This document shows, piece after piece, positions 10,201 through 17,866 of a stretch of 64,000 nt of DNA. Under the pieces are notes generated by a model that saw nothing but the letters and a program-made list of their open reading frames with translations, had not been told where the DNA came from and searched no databases. Position 1 is the first letter of the stretch. Every line of letters begins with the position of its first letter. The position numbers and the translations under genes were made by a program. The stretch lies in contig CAYPIY010000001.1 of NCBI GenBank assembly GCA_964410965.1, forward strand, positions 1 to 64,000, written 5' to 3'. This stretch comes from JBBIRG01 sp964410965. Lineage in GTDB: Bacteria > CLD3 > SB21 > JBBIRG01.

Positions 10201-11551
10201 TAAATCAGACGGAACCCTGATCTCTCTCAGTCGTACGGCTAAGATCGAATTATATGACAACAACCGACTTGTCTATGTCTATAAAATTCCTTATGGTTCA
10301 GTAGTAAAAGTCCATGATGGACAAACAGTAAAAAAGAACTCGCCAATCATGAGCTGGGATCCGTTCAACACGCCTATCATCGCTGAAAATGATGGTACGA
10401 TTTACTATGAAGGTATAAAAGACGGTATTACCTGCCGAGAAGAAGCTGATGAAGCTACAGGCCGAAAGGAAATCGTAATTATCGATTCAAAAGACAAGAA
10501 AATCACGCCATCCATTGTCATTAAACACGGCAGGGAACTAATTGAATCACATATACTTCCAACACGCGCTTTTCTTGCCGTTAAGGAAGGACAAGCCATA
10601 CAGGCCGGAGATCCGATAGCGAAAATTCCACGAGAGATGACAAAAACCAAGGACATTACGGGCGGTTTACCCCGAGTTCAGGAGTTATTTGAATCCCGCC
10701 GACCCAGAGATTGTGCTACGGTCAGTGAAATTGACGGCACTGTCGCGATCGGAAAAATCAGCCGCGGTTACCGGGAAGTGACTGTTGAAGGACGCGAAGG
10801 CGAAGTTAAATCCTATAAGATACCTTTCGGAAAACACTTAATCGTCCACGATGGAGATTTTATTCATGCGGGTGAGCCTTTATCTGACGGGGCCATTGCT
10901 CCGCATGATATTTTGAGGATCAAAGGTCCTTCGGAAGTCCAGCGTTATCTGGTCAACGAAATCCAGGAGGTTTACCGCACTCAGGGTGTAAAGATCAACG
11001 ACAAGCATATCGAGATCATTGTACGGCAGATGTTGCAGCGCGTCCGGATTGCCGACCCGGGTGACACATTTTTCCTCCAGGATGATCAGGTAGATAAGTT
11101 ACGTTTCATCGAGGAAAACCAGAAAATCATTGATAAGGTTGTCATTACTGACAGGGGAGACACCAACCTGAAAGAGGGTCAGATTCTTACACGTATTGAG
11201 ATGGAAAAAATCGTCAAGAAATACGAGAAAAAGAAAGCTCCGGCTTACCGTGACGCACAGCCTGCTATTGCTGAACCTCTTCTCCTTGGAATCACTCAGG
11301 CTTCCTTGAGCACTGAAAGCTTCATTTCCGCAGCTTCGTTCCAGGAAACTACAAAAGTTCTGGCCGATGCTTCGATAAGCTGCAAGACCGATTATCTGCT
11401 CGGATTGAAAGAAAATGTGATCATGGGACGCCTGATTCCGGCGGGTACGGGTCTGAAACAATATCAAAACATCCGCGTACATTCAAAAGATCATTCAGGA
11501 GCTGAAGAAAAACCAAGAGCAGCCAAAAAAGCCAGAAAAGAAAGAGTTTGA
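7292..11551 (+). CDS. rpoC: DNA-directed RNA polymerase subunit beta'
   Basis: 1419 residues with a GTG start preceded by GAGGAG. The N-terminal zinc site is visible as CHCGKYKR...CDRCGVEV. The catalytic magnesium motif is NADFDGD (encoded near 8700). The second zinc cluster is [16 protein letters not shown]. The bridge/trigger-loop region ([37 protein letters not shown]) is intact. The lysine-rich C-terminal tail ([13 protein letters not shown]) is unconserved. It is the last gene of the cluster and is followed by an intrinsic terminator. Confidence 0.97.
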   Translation: [1419 protein letters not shown]

Positions 11552-11568
11552 TTTTTTAAGTAATGAAG

Positions 11569-11598
11569 GGCTGCTGATAAGAACGGCAGCCTTTTTTT
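11569..11598 (+). terminator. Intrinsic terminator after rpoC
   Basis: GGCTGC (11569-11574) pairs with GCAGCC (11586-11591), followed directly by seven T (11592-11598). The next gene's ATG starts at 11599, immediately after the T tract. Confidence 0.85.
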
Positions 11599-12333
11599 AT
11601 GGATAAACCAGTCGCAATTATTACCGGATCTGCAAAACGTATTGGCAGAAATATTTCGCTTTTACTGGCTAGAAACGGATATAATATCGTAATCCATTAT
11701 CACCGGTCAGGAATTGATGCGCAAAAAACAAAAAAGGATGTTGCCTCGTGTGGTGCTGATGTTCTTGTAGTCAAGGCTGATATTACCAGTGAAAAACAGG
11801 TAATAAACATGATTCAGAGAACGGTAAGTCATTTCGGGAAAATCGATCTTTTAGTGAACAATGCTGCAGTTTTTCCTAACCGATGTGATTTCACAGATCT
11901 TTCTGATCAAATTTGGGATGAGATTATCGGGACCAATTTGAAAGGTACATTTTTATGCTCAAAATTTGCAGCCACAGAGATGATGAAAAAGAAAAAGGGG
12001 CATATCATAAATATTGCTTCTTTAGGAGCTTTTTTGCACTGGACAGGTTATATTCCTTACTGCGTTTCAAAATCAGGGGTTGTAACCCTGACAAAACTGC
12101 TTGCGAAGTCTCTGGGGCCTTATATTAAAGTAAATGCGATTGCTCCTGGGACCATTATTGTTCCCAATGAAGAAAACAAATCAAAAGTTCATATACCCAG
12201 CGTAAAGAAAATCCTTTTAAAAAAATACGGTAAACCATCAGACATAGCCGAAATGATTTTATATTTAGATAAAAACGGCGATTACATCACAGGTCAGGTA
12301 TTTTGCATTGATGGAGGAGCGACAATACTGTAA
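11599..12333 (+). CDS. Short-chain dehydrogenase/reductase (pteridine reductase/FabG-like)
   Basis: A 244-residue classical SDR with an NAD(P)-binding Rossmann fold. It has the glycine motif TGSAKRIG (9-16), NNAA (about 86-89), a catalytic Ser near 141, and the YxxxK pair Y154/K158. The AKRIG form of the glycine motif resembles pteridine reductases and some 3-oxoacyl-ACP reductases; the substrate cannot be assigned. The ATG touches the rpoC terminator T tract and no Shine-Dalgarno sequence precedes it. The gene may therefore be translated leaderless or from read-through transcripts. It converges on pspA across a shared terminator. Confidence 0.85.
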   Translation: MDKPVAIITGSAKRIGRNISLLLARNGYNIVIHYHRSGIDAQKTKKDVASCGADVLVVKADITSEKQVINMIQRTVSHFGKIDLLVNNAAVFPNRCDFTDLSDQIWDEIIGTNLKGTFLCSKFAATEMMKKKKGHIINIASLGAFLHWTGYIPYCVSKSGVVTLTKLLAKSLGPYIKVNAIAPGTIIVPNEENKSKVHIPSVKKILLKKYGKPSDIAEMILYLDKNGDYITGQVFCIDGGATIL

Positions 12334-12387
12334 ATACAGATAATTAAATATTTATAAGTTTACATAATATATATTATACATCATATT

Positions 12388-12430
12388 ATTCGATTTAAAA
12401 AGCCGATCAAAACGGCTTTTTAAATCGAAT
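12388..12430. terminator. Bidirectional intrinsic terminator
   Basis: A perfect 18-bp inverted repeat (12388-12405 with 12413-12430) has a 7-nt loop, ATCAAAA. The GC core GCCG/CGGC is flanked by A and T runs on both sides, so it can terminate the SDR gene from the left and pspA from the right. pspA ends 9 nt away. Confidence 0.88.
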
Positions 12431-12438
12431 ATTTTATT

Positions 12439-13101
12439 TTATTTTCCCATTTGGGCTTTCAAGGCTGCGAGTTCTGAATCAACCGTTGAATTCATATTCA
12501 TTTTCTTAAATTCATCGTCCAGTGATTGGTTTTCACCGGCTAATTCTGAATGCGCGTCTGCCTCTGCCTCAGCGTCCTCAATTTTCTTTTCAAACTTGTC
12601 AAAGTTGCCGAAAGCACCGCCGCCGACACCACTCATAGCCTGAGCGATTTCTTTTTTCGCTTTTGCAGCCTGATGCCTTGCAATAAGTGTATTCTGCCGG
12701 ACTCGCGCTTCATCAAGTTTTGTTTTGAGTTGCATTAATTGAGATTTCATTTGTTCCGCAGTTTTTGTCGCTTCGGCCAGTGTTGGTTCCAGTGATGTCG
12801 CGGCATTTTGAAAAGATGTTTTCTTTTGAAGTGCCTGGGCGGCCAAATCATCGCGACCTGCATTTACAGCCTGCATGGCCTTATTTTGCCATTCTTCAGT
12901 TTGTTTCTTATTTTCCGTCATTTGCCGCTCAAGCCGTTTTTGGTTCGCTATGGCAGCGCCGACAGCAGTGGTTGCTTTATTTACTGCTTCTTCCATTTCA
13001 ATGACCATTTGTTTGATCATTTTTTCCGGGTCCTCTGCTTTGTCCAGAATGTCATTGATATTCGCCTTCATGATGTCAGCTAATCTCGAAAATATTCCCA
13101 T
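12439..13101 (-). CDS. pspA: PspA/IM30 family protein
   Basis: 220 residues, almost entirely helical coiled coil, beginning MGIFSRLADIMKANINDILDKAEDPEKMI, the typical amphipathic helix and alpha-1 of PspA/Vipp1. PspA is an ESCRT-III-like protein that coats stressed inner membrane. The C-terminus (ELAALKAQMGK) is the usual end of PspA without the Vipp1 tail. No pspBC or pspF genes are adjacent, so control must differ from the enterobacterial operon. The ribosome-binding site is GGAG about 10 nt upstream. Confidence 0.93.
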   Translation of the reverse strand: MGIFSRLADIMKANINDILDKAEDPEKMIKQMVIEMEEAVNKATTAVGAAIANQKRLERQMTENKKQTEEWQNKAMQAVNAGRDDLAAQALQKKTSFQNAATSLEPTLAEATKTAEQMKSQLMQLKTKLDEARVRQNTLIARHQAAKAKKEIAQAMSGVGGGAFGNFDKFEKKIEDAEAEADAHSELAGENQSLDDEFKKMNMNSTVDSELAALKAQMGK

Positions 13102-13161
13102 AACACGTTTCTCCAGGTTTATGGTTTAATTGTTATTTATCCTCATTCGCAACACCGGATG

Positions 13162-13190
13162 AATATATATAAAAAAAAAGAAGTAAACAA
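13162..13190 (-). promoter_or_regulatory. Putative sigma70-type promoter of pspA
   Basis: On the minus strand TTGTTT (13190-13185), a 17-nt spacer and TATATT (13167-13162) lie about 60 nt before the pspA start. I could not find a sigma54 TGGC-N8-TTGC element in this region. The surroundings are very AT-rich, so chance matches are likely. Confidence 0.4.
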
Positions 13191-13478
13191 TCATTTTATT
13201 TTTAAATAAAATCGCATTACAATTTATAAAATACTTTCCGTATTCAAATTTTATATTAGCAATAATATTAAACAATATTTATATTTTCAAGATATTTTTC
13301 CAAAAATTTCTTTGAAAATATTTCGAAAAAGTCAAAATCGGCGCTACAGATCACTGATCGCATTGAGTGCTTTCTTAAATATTTTTGTCAAGTAGATTAC
13401 TGTGAAAAAGCTTGATTCAGATGATCGTTTTTCGTATTATTTGAAAATGTCCATAAATGATTACTAAATTATTTTCAC
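13191..13478. other. AT-rich divergent intergenic region
   Basis: The full gap between pspA and the response regulator is 377 nt. Apart from the putative pspA promoter it contains A/T-rich sequence and one slightly GC-richer patch (about 13337-13370). I see no open frame with coding character, no RNA gene fold and no convincing promoter for the plus-strand gene. Confidence 0.5.
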
Positions 13479-13919
13479 ATGATTAAATCAAAAATAAAAC
13501 TTCTGATTGTCGACGATGAGGAACCGATCATTTTTGTGTTACGGCAGATTCTGGAATCAGAGGGCTATCACGTTACAGCTTATCATTCTGCTAAAGAAAC
13601 ACTTCAGCACTTTAAACGCGGGGCATTTCAGGTAGTCATCACGGATGTAAGGATGTCCGGCATGGACGGCGTCACTATGCTTTCAGAGATGCGCAAAATT
13701 GATCCCGAGTTACAGTTTGTCATATTTACCGCTTACGGAGTCGGCGGAGATCAACCGGAAATGGCAATCAATATCGGCACATGCGCATTTTTATACAAGC
13801 CATTTGAAAAAAAAGAATTACTCCGTACAATACATCGCGCCGTAGCTCATTACATCGCGAGCGCTCACTACAAACCGGTTCTTGCCGCGACATCTGCCGA
13901 ACCTATCACCTGGGAGTAA
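13479..13919 (+). CDS. Single-domain response regulator (receiver only)
   Basis: 146 residues consisting of one CheY-like receiver domain. It has acidic pocket residues D12/D13, phosphoacceptor D56 (VVITDVRMSGMDG), T84 (FTAYG) and K107 (YKPF). No output domain follows; the last ~20 residues are unstructured. Such proteins act by protein-protein contact or in phosphorelays. No kinase is adjacent; the nearest one in this window is at 23.8 kb. The gene lies 6 nt before an uncharacterised small ORF, so the pair is probably cotranscribed. Confidence 0.9.
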   Translation: MIKSKIKLLIVDDEEPIIFVLRQILESEGYHVTAYHSAKETLQHFKRGAFQVVITDVRMSGMDGVTMLSEMRKIDPELQFVIFTAYGVGGDQPEMAINIGTCAFLYKPFEKKELLRTIHRAVAHYIASAHYKPVLAATSAEPITWE

Positions 13920-13925
13920 AGTGAA

Positions 13926-14264
13926 ATGAGTCATCCAAAACCGTCCCAAATATGGGAAGCCATATTTCCCACAAGCGATAATTCAGACATAGTCACACGG
14001 TCCTTATTGATATTATCAGCGCCCTCTGAACAGAAAACATGCCTTGTAACTCCCCTTCTGGCTTCCAAGCCCGATGAACCAAAATACATTCAGATCGATA
14101 AAGAATGTTTTCAGGGTAAAAAACCCACTCATTCCTGCTTTATTAATCCTTTTAATATTTATCCGATGGATATCGTCCTCTTCATCGCGCACAGCAGCGA
14201 ATTACATTCCGTTGAATTTGATCATATCCGCCAAACGATCACGGATTTAATGAAAACCCAGTAA
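13926..14264 (+). CDS. Uncharacterised 112-residue protein (weak MazF/PemK-like features)
   Basis: I do not recognise this family with certainty. The order of elements vaguely resembles the MazF/PemK toxin barrel: an N-terminal IWEA, then TRSLLILSAP, a VTPLLAS strand, and a C-terminal helix FDHIRQTITDLM. The usual MazF residues (GDIW, RP) are not well kept. No antitoxin-like gene is adjacent; upstream is the receiver protein with 6 nt between them. It converges on the next gene with one base between the stops. Coding status is supported by tight packing and a plausible start. Confidence 0.6.
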   Translation: MSHPKPSQIWEAIFPTSDNSDIVTRSLLILSAPSEQKTCLVTPLLASKPDEPKYIQIDKECFQGKKPTHSCFINPFNIYPMDIVLFIAHSSELHSVEFDHIRQTITDLMKTQ

Positions 14265-14265
14265 T

Positions 14266-15231
14266 TCAGTTTTCTCCTTCTTCCTGTTCCCATTCCAGAA
14301 TTTTTTTCCTTGTTCTAAATTTCCTGATAACCAGAGCGATGATAAAGAGTATCGGCATGAGCAAAATCCAAAGAATTGTGTCTGCATACCGAGTCCACTC
14401 CAGGGCTGATGCAGGCTGAAGACTGTTTTTCCATTCCTTCTCAAAATGATAAGGGGTTCGGCCTATAGACCGGGTAAATGCTTCGTTGAAGCCGGATTCT
14501 TCGTTGATTCTTTCAAGGATTTCCTTTATTGAGAGTTCGCCGTAGTTTTCAATCAGAAATTGTACGGCCGAAAGGCTCTGATCGTAGGCAAGTTCGGCCA
14601 TAAAAGGATCATAACGCAAAACATATTCCAGATCATCGAAGTCAATCAGTGAATTCGTTATAACCGCCTTACGCAGCATTTCCATAGGTCTTCGTTCTCC
14701 GGAAATCCAAAGCGCACATCCTTCATTGAACCATACCGGAACGGTCCTTTGAAATTCGCCTGTCTTTTTTGCAAGGAAGATATGGGATAATTCGTGGATC
14801 ATGACCTGATGCAGATTAGAATAGATATTCATCTTCATGGCCTGTCCGGTGTTCAGGATGACGATATTGCGTTCCGGAACGGCTAAAGCCTGTCCCCAGT
14901 CCGGTATGTTCCATGAATGCTGCAAATGCCTGAAATTTCCGGGGGAATACAAATGGATTTGAACCGAGTCCGATAACGAATAATGATAAAACTTTTCCAG
15001 TTTCGGTAAACTTGTCTTCAGTTGAGTTCTCAGCTGTTCAATAACAGGGCCGGATGAGGATTGATAAATAAAAAATATAAATCCTTGCCGATTATACGAA
15101 ACCTCATCGCTGGATTTATCGTATCTTGCCGCAACGGTAGAGTGCAGAAACGATGAAAGGACAAGAAAACAAAATAAAAAAAATATGGCGGAAGATTTTT
15201 TCTTCCGCCATGGATCTGTCTGTGAGGACAT
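14266..15231 (-). CDS. Membrane-anchored gluzincin-type zinc peptidase (peptidase MA-like)
   Basis: 321 residues. A hydrophobic N-terminal segment (about 13-33) is a signal or anchor. The zinc site is HELSH (in MIHELSHIFL), followed about 20 residues later by WFNEGCALW, whose Glu is the third ligand of gluzincins. A C-terminal transmembrane helix (about 287-307) precedes a charged tail. The layout matches peptidase_MA-like proteins found near TPR genes. The start codon overlaps the stop of the upstream TPR gene (TAATG), so the two are translationally coupled and probably act in one envelope process. Confidence 0.82.
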   Translation of the reverse strand: MSSQTDPWRKKKSSAIFFLFCFLVLSSFLHSTVAARYDKSSDEVSYNRQGFIFFIYQSSSGPVIEQLRTQLKTSLPKLEKFYHYSLSDSVQIHLYSPGNFRHLQHSWNIPDWGQALAVPERNIVILNTGQAMKMNIYSNLHQVMIHELSHIFLAKKTGEFQRTVPVWFNEGCALWISGERRPMEMLRKAVITNSLIDFDDLEYVLRYDPFMAELAYDQSLSAVQFLIENYGELSIKEILERINEESGFNEAFTRSIGRTPYHFEKEWKNSLQPASALEWTRYADTILWILLMPILFIIALVIRKFRTRKKILEWEQEEGEN

Positions 15232-16586
15232 TATTTTCCGGTCAATTTTTCTTTAGCCGCCGGAAGCCACTTTTTTGCAAGTTCGTGATTCGGATCTACC
15301 TTAAGGCACTCTTCCCATGCGTTGATAACTTCTGTCCAGTTTTCAAGATACCAGTATGCCAAACCCAATGAATACAGCGCATAAGCGTACTGGGGTTTAA
15401 GTTCGATCGCTCTTTTCAGGGCTGTTACAGCATCTTCATAACGTTTCATAGTTACGTATAAATTGCCGAGATTTGCCCATGCCAGTTCGAATTCGTCATT
15501 TCCGGTTAACGCCCGCTTGTAATATTCCTCCGCCTTGTCAAATTGCTTCTGGTCCATATACTGGTTACCGAGCTGAAGATTGGCTACCGGAAGGTATGGG
15601 CTGATCGTGATGGCTTTTTGAATGGATGGCGAGTTCACGTCATTCCAGTCATCCGAAGCGCGCCACAACATATACCAGGCTTCCGCGTCATTACCATTCA
15701 ATTCGATAGCTTTTTTAGCAGACTGCTTTGCATCCTCGAAACGACGCAGCATCTGGTACGTGGTCGCCATATTCCGGTGAATGGAACCGATGTTGCCTGA
15801 AATGGTGAGTGCTTTTTGGACATCTTTGAAAGCGTTATCGTACATATACTTGAATTCTTCCGCGTTGATTTCCTTCTGGTAACCCCAGAAAGCAGTTGCT
15901 TCACCCCTTGCTCCGTACGCCAGGGCGTAATTCGGATCAATCGCCAGGGCTGAATCATAATAAGCATTTGCCTTTTCATATCCCTTAACAGAAAATGTCA
16001 GATGCTCTTTCCTGCCCTTGATATAATATTCATAAGCACTGACTTTTTGAGTATTTCCTGTGATAGATTTTATTTTCTTCATTTCTTCGGCAGTAATCGT
16101 GACGTTAAAGCATGCTGTTTTACATATTGTTTCCACCAATTCCTCATATACCTGCCACATCGAAGCCATCGATTTTACACTGTTGAAAGAACAGGCTTCA
16201 ATATATTCACCTTTCTTCTTGGCATCGGCCAGAAAAAGGATTGCATCCAGATTATTATTCTGAATGCGGAAAGCCCCTAGAATTACATAATCCAGCCCAA
16301 GCTGATTGCCGATTTCATATGCCCCCTGGGACGAAAAAAGCTGATCGGATGTGTATTTTCCTTTCTTAATCACGCTGTTGACCTGTGCCCTGTCGACCAG
16401 GTAAATGGACTGTATCTGAGAAAGGGCTTCAGTCATTGTGGAGGCGAAACCTTCGGATAACCATCCGTATTTTTTTCCGGACTTATTCGTAAACGGCAGA
16501 ACACCGACCCGTTTTTTTTCCTGCGCGAAAACGGAAAGACATGTCGCGAAAGAAAAGAAAATGACCAACGTATAGACTTTTTTCAT
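15231..16586 (-). CDS. Secreted CsgG/TolB-like N-domain plus TPR protein
   Basis: 451 residues with a signal peptide ending near FAQ (about 22). The next ~130 residues (RVGVLPFTNKSG...ALSQIQSIYLVDRAQVNSVI...LGLDYVILGAF) have the look of the CsgG/FlgO/TolB-N fold seen in periplasmic proteins. From about 185 onward there are at least five tetratricopeptide repeats, for example YEKANAYYDSALAIDPNYALAY and FELAWANLGNLYVTMKRYEDA. It probably acts in the periplasm or at the outer membrane as a scaffold. It is coupled to the downstream peptidase gene by a 1-nt stop-start overlap. Confidence 0.85.
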   Translation of the reverse strand: MKKVYTLVIFFSFATCLSVFAQEKKRVGVLPFTNKSGKKYGWLSEGFASTMTEALSQIQSIYLVDRAQVNSVIKKGKYTSDQLFSSQGAYEIGNQLGLDYVILGAFRIQNNNLDAILFLADAKKKGEYIEACSFNSVKSMASMWQVYEELVETICKTACFNVTITAEEMKKIKSITGNTQKVSAYEYYIKGRKEHLTFSVKGYEKANAYYDSALAIDPNYALAYGARGEATAFWGYQKEINAEEFKYMYDNAFKDVQKALTISGNIGSIHRNMATTYQMLRRFEDAKQSAKKAIELNGNDAEAWYMLWRASDDWNDVNSPSIQKAITISPYLPVANLQLGNQYMDQKQFDKAEEYYKRALTGNDEFELAWANLGNLYVTMKRYEDAVTALKRAIELKPQYAYALYSLGLAYWYLENWTEVINAWEECLKVDPNHELAKKWLPAAKEKLTGK

Positions 16587-16589
16587 TTC

Positions 16590-16668
16590 TTGTACCTTTC
16601 ATAAATTAATGAATGATATTTATATCAAAAGGAAAAAATAAGTAAATGCCTTACTTCAAAAGGTACAA
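16590..16668. repeat. 10-bp inverted repeat upstream of the CsgG/TPR gene
   Basis: TTGTACCTTT (16590-16599) and AAAGGTACAA (16659-16668) form a perfect 10-bp inverted repeat 59 nt apart in the gap between alr and the TPR gene. It could be an operator pair or chance. It is not a terminator-like hairpin. Confidence 0.35.
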
Positions 16669-16696
16669 ATAAAAACCCATGAAAAGCAATTACTAT

Positions 16697-17830
16697 TTAA
16701 GAGCGCACAAATATCCTGGGAACACGGGCGTTAATCATGCAGGTGACTTCATACGGAATCGTTCCCATTTTTTCAGCGATTTCCCAGGCGGATATCGAAT
16801 CATCACCCATTCTTCCGATCAGAACGACTTCATCGCCGAATGAGGCCGTATCATCGCCCAGATTGACCATAAGCTGATCCATGCAGACCGCGCCGACAAT
16901 AGGATAACGTTTTCCATGTATCAATACCTCTCCCTTGTTGGTCAGGAGCCTTGAATAACCGTCACCGTAACCGATCGGAACAGTTACAATATTACATTCG
17001 TTCGCAGTATAAAACTTCCGGTTATAACTGATGCCCGTTTTTGGCGGAACACGTTTTATAAAAACCACTTTTGAACTCAGGGAAAGAACCGGTTGTACCG
17101 GAAGGGGTTCATTGGAATGCGGAAAGGGAGAGATGCCGTATAACAAAAGTCCCGGTCTGACAAGGTTAAAATGGCTATCAGGATTTTTAATGAGTGCTGC
17201 GCTGTTGGCGATGTGCTTCAAGGGAATTTCTATTCCGGCCTTACTTATTTGATCGATTATATCCTGAAACCTTTCCATCTGAATCATGCTGAATCGCTGG
17301 TCATTCTCGTCGGACGCTGAAAAATGTGAATACAGCCCTACGATTTCAATGTTTTTCATCATAGCGACACGGCGGATAAATTCGACAGCGAATTTATGGG
17401 ATACTCCGATACGTTCCATTCCTGTGTCAATCTTCAGATGTACCTTTGCCTTACGGTGTCTGATTTCTGAATTTATATGAGACGCCAGTTCCAGGGAGGA
17501 TACCGTTATCTCCAGGTCATACTGGATGAATTTCTTTACCTGATATCCCAGGATACCGCCCATGACCAGAATCGGAACGTCAATATCGTTTTGCCGGAGG
17601 AAAATTCCTTCCTCGAGAAATCCGACTCCGATATATTCCACACCACAGTCCACACACTGTCTGGCAATCTCATAAATTCCATGCCCGTAAGCATTGGCTT
17701 TGACTATTGCCATGATCAGTTTATCGCCCACTAAAGAACGGATATACCGGACGTTATGATCAATCGCTGAAAGATTAACTATTGCGTGCGTAGGACGGAT
17801 ATCTTTCAGTATGGAATATAAACCTTCCAA
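16697..17830 (-). CDS. alr: Alanine racemase
   Basis: 377 residues. The PLP lysine lies in MAIVKANAYGHG (about residues 40-51). The catalytic tyrosine region reads PKTGISYNRKF, and VPIGYGDGYSR and VGAVCMDQLMVNLGD are family signatures. The enzyme makes D-alanine for peptidoglycan. It is the last gene of the minus-strand run that starts at dnaX, 36 nt after purine nucleoside phosphorylase. Confidence 0.95.
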   Translation of the reverse strand: MEGLYSILKDIRPTHAIVNLSAIDHNVRYIRSLVGDKLIMAIVKANAYGHGIYEIARQCVDCGVEYIGVGFLEEGIFLRQNDIDVPILVMGGILGYQVKKFIQYDLEITVSSLELASHINSEIRHRKAKVHLKIDTGMERIGVSHKFAVEFIRRVAMMKNIEIVGLYSHFSASDENDQRFSMIQMERFQDIIDQISKAGIEIPLKHIANSAALIKNPDSHFNLVRPGLLLYGISPFPHSNEPLPVQPVLSLSSKVVFIKRVPPKTGISYNRKFYTANECNIVTVPIGYGDGYSRLLTNKGEVLIHGKRYPIVGAVCMDQLMVNLGDDTASFGDEVVLIGRMGDDSISAWEIAEKMGTIPYEVTCMINARVPRIFVRS

Positions 17831-17866
17831 TGATTCAATCCCAGTTGCATTTTTCGAAAGCAGACA

